DNA of 64,000 bases from Cytobacillus stercorigallinarum (GTDB lineage: Bacteria; Bacillota; Bacilli; Bacillales; Cytobacillaceae), in contig NZ_JACSQT010000011.1 in the NCBI RefSeq assembly GCF_014836495.1, positions 1 through 64,000 of the forward strand. The letters run 5' to 3'. This document shows, piece by piece, positions 43,876 through 52,492 of the stretch (position 1 is its first letter; every line of letters begins with the position of its first letter). The position numbers and the translations under genes are program-made. A model generated the notes under the pieces. That model was given only the letters and a program-made list of their open reading frames with translations. It did no database searches and had not been told where the DNA came from.

Positions 43876-43902
43876 GATAGTAGTAAAATATTTTGTTAAG
43901 AC

Positions 43903-44748
43903 TTAGAAAGATGATTTAACTTTGTTATTATTTAAATCATGATGTAAGGAGTCTGAAGGTTTTTTATGGTATGGAATATTTCCTCGTGCTGTTGGCTCAG
44001 CTACATATTCGAAGTCTCCACTTCCATCTTGCGCACTTCCTGTAGCCCATTGTCCTTCAGCAGAGGCGGTTCCTTCTGAGAGATTCCAGAATCTATAGGC
44101 TTCTACTTGAGATTCTTCTTCTGCTTCATGAGGGAATGATGAGGGAACGACAACACCATTTTTCTGTTCTAACTCTTCAATTGCTGCCATCCATTGATAT
44201 TGGTGATAACGATCTCTAGCAATCATCTTTCTAAATGTTGCACGGACACCTTCATCCTTGGTCATGTGGTATAACCTTGTAACTTGTAACCTACCTTGAC
44301 TTTCCGCGTGTAAGTTTGCACGCATATCTGCTAATAGATTACCACTGGCAACAATATATCCGCTATTCCAAGGTGTACCAACAGAATTCGTTGGTAGAGC
44401 TCCTGTCCCGCTTACTATTAAATGCTGAGGGTTTATCCCCCCCATAATTGCTGCTAATGTAGGATCTTTAGCTGCCTCCGCTTGATCTTCTGGTGAAGCG
44501 CCATCTAGTAATTGGCTAATAAGCGAACATAACATTTCTACGTGGCCAATTTCTTCTGTGCCAATATCCATTAGCATATCTTTATACTTTTCTTCCCCGC
44601 GGCAATTAAAACCTTGGAAAAGATATTGCATCATGACAGTCATTTCTCCAAACTGGCCGCCTAATACTTCTTGAATTTGTCTAGCAAGCATAGGGTCTGG
44701 ACGATCTACTTTTACTTCAAATTGTAACTCTTTTTGATGACGAAACAT
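43903..44748 (-). CDS. Manganese catalase, copy 2
   Basis: A 281-residue dimanganese catalase. The ligands lie in GGQFGEMTVMMQY, TEEIGHVE, HAESQGRLQVTRLY and RDRYHQYQWM. It has a longer, acidic, Gly/Ser-rich C-terminal tail than copy 1 and differs widely in sequence, so it is an old paralogue rather than a recent duplicate. AGGAGG precedes the ATG by seven bases. Divergent from the CorA-like gene. Confidence 0.93.
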   Translation of the reverse strand: MFRHQKELQFEVKVDRPDPMLARQIQEVLGGQFGEMTVMMQYLFQGFNCRGEEKYKDMLMDIGTEEIGHVEMLCSLISQLLDGASPEDQAEAAKDPTLAAIMGGINPQHLIVSGTGALPTNSVGTPWNSGYIVASGNLLADMRANLHAESQGRLQVTRLYHMTKDEGVRATFRKMIARDRYHQYQWMAAIEELEQKNGVVVPSSFPHEAEEESQVEAYRFWNLSEGTASAEGQWATGSAQDGSGDFEYVAEPTARGNIPYHKKPSDSLHHDLNNNKVKSSF

Positions 44749-44931
44749 GTTTAATTCCTCCTAGGTACAATTTTGAATTACGAACATTCTTTCTTTTCCC
44801 GAAGAAAAAAAAGTAAACTTCCACTATTTTTATTTGTTTCACTAGTAAGACAATTAGATAGATTTTGTTTGAAAGGGAGAACCAAGGGTATTTTAGATAG
44901 AAAACAAAATATGGAAGAGAAAGGGATGGGA

Positions 44932-46374
44932 ATGAAAATGAGGAAAACATCAATTTCGGAAAGTATTCCAGAAGTCAAACGTTCCAAACTTCAGTTTCTA
45001 TTTCCATTTATGCTAAATGAGCAAATTATTGGAGGGTTTACTGAAAAGTTACTCGAAGAAGGTTTTCAATTTTTCACTTTAAGAAACACGAAGCAACAAA
45101 ATGAATATTATGGGGATGACAAGGTCTTTCACCGAAAGCTTGAAAAGTATTTTCTTCCTAATATAGAGCCGCTTCTTTTTCCAAAATCCTATACTGCCAG
45201 GGAAGGCATTCGCCGTTTTTCTCTTAAGTTGAATCTTGATTGCACCCTGGACTCTACCAAATTGAACATGCCATTTGTGGTTGAATCAATAGATATATTA
45301 GTATGTCCCTTCCGCATAGGGCTGATGAATCTCAGAATAAGCCTTCCAGAATCGATTGCTTATTCAGATGTAATTGCCTTTGCAGATTTGTTCAGAGTAT
45401 TAGAGCCGATTACAGAAGATGAAGAGGAAGTCGTCTTGGGTTGTAGGAATCATCAATATCATGCGGTGAAAGAGTTCGTCTTCAAAGAATTGCTTCGACC
45501 AATGGAGGATTATGTTGAAGACAATCCAGATACTGATCCTTCTTATTTTGGAAGCCTGCCATTTTTTATGGATGAGCGCATGTATGTACTCAGTTATATT
45601 CATATTTCAGAAGGTAGTGATTTGACACAGTTAAATTTATTTCAGCTTGCGGAGCTTGAAAGCTGTAATCAGCACGAAGGGGACAAGCATCCAAATTATA
45701 TTGAAAGGTATTGTAAAGAACATGTTTATGAACGTTGGGGCGACCAAACGTATATCGTCATGAGCGATTATCAATTTTCCTGTATAACAAAGGAGACAGG
45801 TGATATTGAAAAACAATTAGCGAGTAACTTTTACGGAGAATTCTTTTATTCTGTTTTTCTTTATTATTATTATAAAATTGTCCTTCTCATGCTCTCATAT
45901 AACCATTCAACGATTGACATTGAAAAGGATAAAAGTAAGACGGAACTATTAATTTTTATGATTACACAGTTTTCTGCGAAGTATTATATGCCAGAAGTAA
46001 ACAGTACAACTACAGGGAAGGAAATATTCGGGAGATTACAAAAGATTTTCAGAGTGGAGACACTTTATCAGGAGGTTAAAGAAACTTTATCATTTCTTTA
46101 TCAAAGCCAGGATACTTTATCAGGAAAAAGCACGAATTATTTATTGCAAATCTTAACGATTTACTCAACGATATCAGGCCTTTTCGGGATGAACCTAATT
46201 ATTGAGGATTGGAGAGGAAAGATTCCGTTAGATAAGATGAATCATTACTCTATTTTTGAGTGGATAGCGATACTTGTAACAACAACCGGTGTTTCCATTT
46301 CTTTAATTCTTGGAGTGGTATTCATTAAAAACTGGTTGAAAGAAAGGAAAAGCCGTAAGAATAAAATCTTATAG
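44932..46374 (+). CDS. CorA-like two-helix membrane protein with divergent cytoplasmic domain
   Basis: A 480-residue protein of uncertain family. The last 90 residues look like a CorA-type channel end: a helix ending SGLFGMNLIIEDW, containing the Gly-Met-Asn selectivity motif, a short loop, then a second helix and a KERKSRKNK tail. The 380-residue N-terminal domain is unlike the standard CorA funnel, with several Cys and Tyr-rich stretches such as FYSVFLYYYYKIVLLML. The ATG at 44932 lies six bases after AAAGGG; the frame further upstream lacks a site. It could be a divalent-metal channel, perhaps with a sensor domain. The GMN is visible; transport is inferred. Confidence 0.65.
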   Translation: MKMRKTSISESIPEVKRSKLQFLFPFMLNEQIIGGFTEKLLEEGFQFFTLRNTKQQNEYYGDDKVFHRKLEKYFLPNIEPLLFPKSYTAREGIRRFSLKLNLDCTLDSTKLNMPFVVESIDILVCPFRIGLMNLRISLPESIAYSDVIAFADLFRVLEPITEDEEEVVLGCRNHQYHAVKEFVFKELLRPMEDYVEDNPDTDPSYFGSLPFFMDERMYVLSYIHISEGSDLTQLNLFQLAELESCNQHEGDKHPNYIERYCKEHVYERWGDQTYIVMSDYQFSCITKETGDIEKQLASNFYGEFFYSVFLYYYYKIVLLMLSYNHSTIDIEKDKSKTELLIFMITQFSAKYYMPEVNSTTTGKEIFGRLQKIFRVETLYQEVKETLSFLYQSQDTLSGKSTNYLLQILTIYSTISGLFGMNLIIEDWRGKIPLDKMNHYSIFEWIAILVTTTGVSISLILGVVFIKNWLKERKSRKNKIL

Positions 46375-46504
46375 TACAAAAAAAGGAAAATCTAAGCGGT
46401 ACCCTAACAATAAGTGCCAACGAAATATTTTGCGCCTGGAGAATACGGTTAATCATATATTTTTCTTAGTAAAGTCAATCAATCTCACTCTCTAAAACAA
46501 AAAA

Positions 46505-46541
46505 ACATGAACACTCCTTTTTATGCAGGAGTTGTTCATGT
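46505..46541 (-). terminator. Terminator of the kinase-like gene
   Basis: ACATGAACACTCCT and AGGAGTTGTTCATGT pair over 14 bp (one bulge) around 8 nt. On the minus strand a T7 run follows directly. Confidence 0.85.
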
Positions 46542-46558
46542 ATGATCTAATCATCCTA

Positions 46559-47209
46559 TTATACATGTATCCCATTTTTATCCTGAAAGATAACTTTTCT
46601 CACAGACAATGGAAGGAATCTCTTTTTATATATGTCGGCTATGAAATTCAAGATCACTGTAGGGATTTTTTTCGGGAACCATTTGTTGGTGTAATATCGG
46701 TAGTACGCATTCTGTAAGTCTGTCCATTGTTTATCGGCGTTCTTCGAATCAAAACGAGCAATATCAATCAGTTTTATATTTCCGTTTCGATCAATCATAA
46801 TGTTGCGCAAATGTATGTCTGACGGTTTCAGGCCTGCTTCTGTAGCTGAACGTAAGGCTAATTGGACAGATTCTATATGTTCTGCTTTTATATGAATGCC
46901 TTTCTCCAAGCATTGGAAGAGAGTAAAGCCTTCTATATAGTCGATCACAATATAAGCATCACCATAATCATAAAGATGTGGATAATAGGGATTACCTTGG
47001 ATTCGTTGATAATTTGCCGCTTCCACCTTTGCGATATCTTCCATTTGTGGGAAGTATACTTTTATGGCAATCGCTTGCTTAGTAATTTTGAAAACGAAAG
47101 CACTTCTTCCTACACCAATCAGTTCTAGCTGGTCACTATATGATTTTAAAGAGGGGCGTCCCTCTACCAGTTCAATTACTACGCTGCTCGCTAGCTGATT
47201 AAATTCCAT
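46559..47209 (-). CDS. Small protein-kinase-like protein (YrzF-like)
   Basis: A 216-residue kinase-fold protein. LELIGVGRSAFVFKI resembles the Gly-rich loop, AIKVYF carries the VAIK-like Lys, DIHLRNIMID is the catalytic loop (Asp, Asn), and IKLIDIARF replaces DFG. It is shorter than a full eukaryotic-type kinase, like Bacillus YrzF-type proteins. Activity is possible because the Lys, Asp, Asn and Asp are kept. The ATG at 47209 follows GAGGTG. Monocistronic. Confidence 0.82.
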   Translation of the reverse strand: MEFNQLASSVVIELVEGRPSLKSYSDQLELIGVGRSAFVFKITKQAIAIKVYFPQMEDIAKVEAANYQRIQGNPYYPHLYDYGDAYIVIDYIEGFTLFQCLEKGIHIKAEHIESVQLALRSATEAGLKPSDIHLRNIMIDRNGNIKLIDIARFDSKNADKQWTDLQNAYYRYYTNKWFPKKIPTVILNFIADIYKKRFLPLSVRKVIFQDKNGIHV

Positions 47210-47412
47210 TCTAATCACCTCATTTGAAGGAACAACATGACTTTATGATGTTCGCTTTAGAGTAGTTTAGTATAGAATGGGCATTACTCACAAATTTTAA
47301 GGTCCCTTCTAGTAAAAATGTATACGTATAGAGAAGAAAATTACTTTCCTGTAATAATTGATACGAAAAATTTACAACTTACAAACTAAGTGACCTCACC
47401 ATTCCATAAAGA

Positions 47413-47436
47413 AAGCTACCAAACGAGTGGTAGCTT
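47413..47436. terminator. Terminator of the peptide-importer/M20 operon
   Basis: AAGCTACCA and TGGTAGCTT form a 9-bp stem with a 6-nt loop, 11 bp after the M20 stop. The downstream minus strand is TCTTTATGG, a modest T tract. Confidence 0.6.
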
Positions 47437-47446
47437 CCAAAAAAAA

Positions 47447-48580
47447 TCATCTAGATAAGCGCTCAATTGTCTTTGCAAGCAGAATGGTTCTTTCCGTTAA
47501 TGTGTCAATTTCAATGTACTCCTCTTTACTATGGGCATTCCCGCCAACTGGACCAAGACCATCAACTGTAGGCACACCCGTTGCTGAAGTGAAAGAGGCG
47601 TCACCACCCCCACCCGTTGCAGTATTATGGACATGAAGACCTATTTCTTCGCCTACTTCTTGAATAATGTGTAATAGCTTTTTCGTTTGCTCGTTGTATT
47701 CCATTGGTGGTCTTCTAATAGCCCCTTCTAATTGAATCTCAGTTCCCCTCACTTCTGTATTGGCACATATTCTTTTAATCTTCTTTTCTAATTCTTGTGC
47801 TTGTTCTTTCTCAGTGATGCGAATATCAATATGAGCGACGGCTTTATCAGAAATGGTATTAACAGAAGAGCCACCGGAAATAATGCCTACGTTCACGCTA
47901 ATGCCTTGTTCATGATTTGTTAAATTATGCAGTTGGATGATTTTATAAGCTAGTTCTTCTATCGCACTTCTTCCCTTTTCTGGTTCAATCCCTGAATGGG
48001 CAGCTTTGCCTTTAATAATCAGTTTATATCTTCCCCCGCCTCTTCTTGCTGTCACAAGTGAACCATCTTTTCTCGCTGGCTCCATGATGAGTGCATATTC
48101 TTTTCCCACAGCTTGTTCCTCTATTAATTCACGGGATGACGGCGAACCAATTTCCTCATCACCATTTAAGATAATTTGCACATTCTCACAGGCATTTGAC
48201 CCACAGTGAACTAATGCTTTCATAGCATATAAAAGCTCGACTAAACTCGACTTCATATCCACGACACCAGGCCCATAAGCTCTGTTTCCTTTTATTTGAA
48301 ACGGACGCTTGTTCACCGTACCTTCTGGAAAAACCGTATCCATATGCGCCACCAGTATAATTTTCGGATGCAGACTACGCTCATGTCGAATAACAAGGTG
48401 GTTGCCGTACTTTGCTTCTGTTTTCACCTCTACAACAAATCCAATTTCTTCGTATTTCTTTTGTAATATTCCCCCGATTTCATCTATCCCTTTCTTTACA
48501 TATGAACCACTATCAATATTGACAAGTTTTTCAATTAACTGCAGCATTTCGGTTTTACACTGTTGTATATATCCCTCCAC
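47447..48580 (-). CDS. M20-family metallopeptidase (glutamate carboxypeptidase-like)
   Basis: A 377-residue two-domain zinc peptidase of the CPG2/ArgE type. Zinc ligands and catalytic residues: VAHMDTVFPEG (His, Asp), GPGVVDMKSS (bridging Asp), NGDEEIGS (catalytic Glu-Glu), IMEPAR (Glu/Asp position), and GGNAHSKEE (C-terminal His). The dimerisation lid lies in the middle, with GKAAHSG. It probably cuts C-terminal Glu or other residues from imported peptides or N-acyl amino acids. Last gene of the peptide-importer operon, 20 bp after the ATPase gene; GTG start. Confidence 0.9.
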   Translation of the reverse strand: MEGYIQQCKTEMLQLIEKLVNIDSGSYVKKGIDEIGGILQKKYEEIGFVVEVKTEAKYGNHLVIRHERSLHPKIILVAHMDTVFPEGTVNKRPFQIKGNRAYGPGVVDMKSSLVELLYAMKALVHCGSNACENVQIILNGDEEIGSPSSRELIEEQAVGKEYALIMEPARKDGSLVTARRGGGRYKLIIKGKAAHSGIEPEKGRSAIEELAYKIIQLHNLTNHEQGISVNVGIISGGSSVNTISDKAVAHIDIRITEKEQAQELEKKIKRICANTEVRGTEIQLEGAIRRPPMEYNEQTKKLLHIIQEVGEEIGLHVHNTATGGGGDASFTSATGVPTVDGLGPVGGNAHSKEEYIEIDTLTERTILLAKTIERLSR

Positions 48581-48600
48581 CTTTGATACATCTCCTTTAT

Positions 48601-49599
48601 CTATTTTTCCAATACTCCAACACCCTCTTTTAATGGAAAATGGCAGGCCACATAATGTTCTTCCTCATGTGCAATAAATGTTGGCTCCTCATTCCTACAT
48701 TTTTCTTGTGCATGTGGGCACCGTGGATGAAAACGACATCCTGAAGGAATATTTGTTGGGCTTGGAAGATCACCTTCCAAAATCACGCCTTCTTTTTTAT
48801 GCCTTAACGTCGGGTCAGGAAGGGGAACTGCTGATAAAAGTCCCTCTGTATACGGATGAAGGGGTTTGGAAAAGAGTTTTTCTTTTGTGGTTAGTTCAAC
48901 AATTTTTCCAAGGTACATGACCGCAATTTTATCACTGATATATTTAACCGCTGGTAGGCCATGGGCAATGAAAATAAAGGTTAATCGTAACTCTTTCTGT
49001 AGTTTAGACATTAAATTAAGGATTTGTGATTGAATAGAAACGTCTAATGCAGATACGGGCTCATCACAAATAATAAGCTTAGGTCGCAATGCAATGGCCC
49101 GAGCAATACCGATTCTTTGTCTCTGACCACCACTAAATTCATGGGGGTAGCGATGAATATAAGAACGATCAAGACCGACCTGATCCATTAACGACAATAC
49201 TTCCTCCTTCAACCTTTTACTACTTAAGTTCAGATGGGTCAATAACGGTTCGGCAATAATATCAAATACTTTCATCCGAGGATTTAACGAGGAAAAAGGG
49301 TCTTGGAAAATCATCTGCATTTCCGCCCGTTTCTTTCTTAGCTCATGTTTGGATAGAGTGGCAAGATCTACTCCTTGGAATATTATTTCTCCTTCTGTTT
49401 TTTCTAACAGCTGCATAATCAAATTACCTGTTGTCGATTTCCCACAACCTGACTCCCCAACAATCCCTAATGTTTCTCCATCATTTACATCGAAGGAAAT
49501 GTGGTCAACTGCCTTTAAATATTGTTTTTCCTTCTTCCACCATCCTTCAGTCACATCAAAATATTTCTTTAAACCCCTTACACTTAAAATAACTGCCAT
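48601..49599 (-). CDS. Peptide ABC importer ATPase (OppF/DppF-like)
   Basis: A 332-residue ATPase: Walker A GESGCGKST, Q-loop FQDPFSSLNPRMK, signature FSGGQRQR, Walker B LIICDEPVS and switch His FIAHG, where the usual Asp after His is Gly. The C-terminal extension holds the Cys cluster GCRFHPRCPHAQEKC that can bind an Fe-S cluster or zinc in Opp ATPases. Partner of the next gene's product. Confidence 0.93.
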   Translation of the reverse strand: MAVILSVRGLKKYFDVTEGWWKKEKQYLKAVDHISFDVNDGETLGIVGESGCGKSTTGNLIMQLLEKTEGEIIFQGVDLATLSKHELRKKRAEMQMIFQDPFSSLNPRMKVFDIIAEPLLTHLNLSSKRLKEEVLSLMDQVGLDRSYIHRYPHEFSGGQRQRIGIARAIALRPKLIICDEPVSALDVSIQSQILNLMSKLQKELRLTFIFIAHGLPAVKYISDKIAVMYLGKIVELTTKEKLFSKPLHPYTEGLLSAVPLPDPTLRHKKEGVILEGDLPSPTNIPSGCRFHPRCPHAQEKCRNEEPTFIAHEEEHYVACHFPLKEGVGVLEK

Positions 49600-49606
49600 A
49601 TCTTAG

Positions 49607-50584
49607 TCACACCTCCTCTTCATATAACCAGCACTTCACTTGATGATGGGCATGAATATTGGTAAGTACAGGCTCATTGTTCATACATTTTTCCATGACA
49701 TTTGGGCAACGTGTATGAAAGCGACACCCACTTGGCATATCATTTGGATTGGGTACAGTCCCTTCGATGACTTGTAGTGTTTCTGTTTGTTCGTGGATTT
49801 TTGGCGTACTAGCTAATAAACTTGTCGTATAAGGATGCGCCGCTTCTTTAAACAGTGTAAACACATCCGTATATTCAACTACTTGGCCGGCATACATAAC
49901 AATCACTTGATCAGCCATCTCTGCTACCACACCTAAATCATGTGTTATAAATAGAATAGAAGTTTGCTTGTCTTTTATCAGCTCTTTCATTAAATGGAGA
50001 ATTTGCGCTTGGATGGTGACATCGAGTGCGGTTGTCGGCTCATCCGCAATTAAAAGTTTCGGGTTACATGATAAGGCAATCGCAATCATTACACGTTGAC
50101 GCATGCCTCCACTTAATAGATGAGGATAAGAATGAAATACCTTCTCCGCACGAGCTATGCCGACTTTTTTTAAAATCTCGATACTTCTCTTTTTCGCTTC
50201 TTTTTTATTCACTTTTTGATGGATTCTAATTGCTTCAGAAATTTGATTACCAACTGTAAATAAAGGATTAAGTGAGGTGAGTGGTTCTTGAAAAATCATC
50301 GCCATCTCATTCCCGCGCAATTTTCTTCGTTCTTTTTTTGATAGTGTTGTTACCTCACTGCCTTCAAATAGGATGGTGCCACTTTCAATTTTCCCAGCAG
50401 TATCTAGCAACCCCATAATAGATAAAGATGTTACACTTTTGCCACTGCCTGACTCACCTACAACAGCCACAGTCTCGCCTTTCTTTATCGTAAATGACAC
50501 ACCGTCAACTGAAGGAATCACACCATCTTCGGTATAAAAATAAGTCTTCAAGTCTCGCACTTCTAACAAGCTCTCTCGGCTCAA
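49607..50584 (-). CDS. Peptide ABC importer ATPase (OppD/DppD-like)
   Basis: A 325-residue ATPase with GESGSGKSV, FQEPLTSLNPLF, LSGGMRQR, LLIADEPTTALDV and FITHD, plus the C-terminal GCRFHTRCPNVMEKC extension. I chose the TTG at 50584, seven bases after GGAGGG; the frame upstream overlaps the permease gene and would add an unrelated 19 residues. It forms the heterodimer with the DppF-like ATPase. Confidence 0.92.
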   Translation of the reverse strand: MSRESLLEVRDLKTYFYTEDGVIPSVDGVSFTIKKGETVAVVGESGSGKSVTSLSIMGLLDTAGKIESGTILFEGSEVTTLSKKERRKLRGNEMAMIFQEPLTSLNPLFTVGNQISEAIRIHQKVNKKEAKKRSIEILKKVGIARAEKVFHSYPHLLSGGMRQRVMIAIALSCNPKLLIADEPTTALDVTIQAQILHLMKELIKDKQTSILFITHDLGVVAEMADQVIVMYAGQVVEYTDVFTLFKEAAHPYTTSLLASTPKIHEQTETLQVIEGTVPNPNDMPSGCRFHTRCPNVMEKCMNNEPVLTNIHAHHQVKCWLYEEEV

Positions 50585-50598
50585 CGCATTTCCCTCCT

Positions 50599-51480
50599 CT
50601 ACACTTTCTTTTCTCTTGGATCTAATACATCTCTCAGCCAATCACCTAAGAAGATCATGCCTAAAACGGTGATCGTTATCGCTAAACCAGGAAAAGCTGC
50701 CAACCACCAACTAGTTGCTACATAATCTCTACCATCACTTAAAATGCCACCCCAAGAAATGGTCGGTGGTTGAATTCCTAAACCTAGAAAACTTAAGGAG
50801 GCCTCTAATATAATCGTGGTTGCCACGCTTAAAGTAGAAATGACAATGAACGGGGATATCACATTTGGCAATAAATGTTTGAGGATAATCTTATGATCCC
50901 TCACCCCCATAGACCTTGCAGCCCTAACAAACTCTCTTTCTTTTAAAGAGAGCACTTCTCCTCGTATTAAACGGGCGTACTGTACCCAATTCGTCACACC
51001 TAATACAACAATCAACGTAAGCGCACTTGGGCCAAAGACTGTCAAGATGACAAGTGCAAAGAGGATGGTTGGGATCGCTAGAAAAGAATCAACTATTCTC
51101 ATTAAAATGTTATCTAGGAAACCACCATAAAAACCTGAGACTAAGCCGATAAAAATACCAATAATGCCAGCCAAGATGACAGAGGCAACCCCAACAACTA
51201 AAGAAATTTGGGAGCCATAAATTATTCTGCTTAAAATATCTCTGCCAAGATTGTCTGTTCCTAAAAGATACTCAGTATCCCCACCTTCTACCCAAACCGG
51301 GGGTTTCAACATCATTGCCGCATTAATCTGGTTCGGATCATGGGGTGCTAAAAACTTCGCAAATATCGCGATAAAAATAATGAGTAACACGATAATTGAG
51401 CCAATTGAACCGGTCTTACTCTTTAATAATAATCTGAGCCACCGTTTGAGGTGACCCTGCTTACTTTCCTTTGATTCCAA
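50599..51480 (-). CDS. Peptide ABC permease (DppC/OppC-like)
   Basis: About 293 residues and six helices: FLAPHDPNQINAAMMLKPP and YLLGTDNLGRDILSRIIYGS are DppC hallmarks. The EAA loop is REFVRAARSMGVRDHKIILKHLLPN. The start is uncertain: AAGGAGG favours the TTG at 51480, while a GTG three codons earlier sits inside the site. Confidence 0.92.
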   Translation of the reverse strand: MESKESKQGHLKRWLRLLLKSKTGSIGSIIVLLIIFIAIFAKFLAPHDPNQINAAMMLKPPVWVEGGDTEYLLGTDNLGRDILSRIIYGSQISLVVGVASVILAGIIGIFIGLVSGFYGGFLDNILMRIVDSFLAIPTILFALVILTVFGPSALTLIVVLGVTNWVQYARLIRGEVLSLKEREFVRAARSMGVRDHKIILKHLLPNVISPFIVISTLSVATTIILEASLSFLGLGIQPPTISWGGILSDGRDYVATSWWLAAFPGLAITITVLGMIFLGDWLRDVLDPREKKV

Positions 51481-51495
51481 TACAACCACACCTCC

Positions 51496-52413
51496 TTAGC
51501 GAAATGTAATGCGGGGATCCAATAATTTATAAAGAATATCTGCTAGTAAGTTCATAGCAATAACAATAAACGCAATAATAAACACACTGGCCTGTACGAT
51601 CGCCATATCCCTTGTATTCACTGCTTGAATGAGTAGTTGACCTAACCCTGGCCATGAAAATACGCTCTCGGTTATTAACGTGCCGCCCACAACAGTTGAG
51701 GTTTGTAGCGCGGTAATCGTAACAACTGGAATAAGGGCATTACGAAAAGCATGCTTATGAATAACAAAAAACTCTTTTAATCCTTTACTTCTTGCCGTAC
51801 GAACATAGTCTTGATTCATGATTTCTAACATGCTTGAGCGAATAAACCGGGTCATCTCAGCAGCAATCCCTGTGCCAAGTGTAATTGCCGGTAAGATTAG
51901 ATGACTCCATGTCCCCCGCCCTGAAACTGGGAACCATCCTAACATGACGGAGAAAATCAAAATGAGCATAATGCCTAACCAAAAATTCGGCATTGCCTTC
52001 CAGATTACCGCTCCCCCTGTCGCTACGACATCGATAGCAGAATTCTTCTTAGTCGCTGACCAAATACCAAGAGGGATAGCTATGATAATGGCCACAATCA
52101 TAGCTGCTACAGCTAATTCAATTGTCGCCTGTAAACGCTCCAACACAATAGGTAAGGCGCTCGTGTTATAACGAAATGATTCACCAAAATCAAGTTGGAT
52201 AAGTCCGACCATATAGTTGAAATATTGAATATAAAAAGGCTCATTTAACCCGAGTGATTCACGAAGTTGTAAAATATCCTCTTGGCTCGCATCTTCGGGT
52301 AACATTAATGCAACAGGATCGCCAGCCACATAGACAAGGCAAAACACAATAAAAGAAATGATAAATAACACCGGTATAATTTGAAGTAATCGTCTAATAA
52401 TATATTTGCCCAC
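51496..52413 (-). CDS. Peptide ABC permease (DppB/OppB-like)
   Basis: A 305-residue membrane subunit. It starts GKYIIRRLLQIIPVLFIISF, the standard DppB N-terminus. The EAA loop reads DYVRTARSKGLKEFFVIHKHAFRNA, and GGTLITESVFSWPGLGQLL is conserved. The GTG at 52413 lies six bases after AGGGGG; an upstream extension of 19 residues does not look like DppB. Second gene of the operon. Confidence 0.93.
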   Translation of the reverse strand: MGKYIIRRLLQIIPVLFIISFIVFCLVYVAGDPVALMLPEDASQEDILQLRESLGLNEPFYIQYFNYMVGLIQLDFGESFRYNTSALPIVLERLQATIELAVAAMIVAIIIAIPLGIWSATKKNSAIDVVATGGAVIWKAMPNFWLGIMLILIFSVMLGWFPVSGRGTWSHLILPAITLGTGIAAEMTRFIRSSMLEIMNQDYVRTARSKGLKEFFVIHKHAFRNALIPVVTITALQTSTVVGGTLITESVFSWPGLGQLLIQAVNTRDMAIVQASVFIIAFIVIAMNLLADILYKLLDPRITFR

Positions 52414-52492
52414 TATTGTCCCCCTATAGCGAAAAGTAATAGAGATGGGCAAATGGATGTCACCACCCATTCACCCACGAATATTAGCTTTG

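Noticed and set aside
42843-44748. PerR box control of the catalases
   Set aside because: I looked for a TTATAAT-type 7-1-7 palindrome upstream of both genes and saw none convincing by eye.
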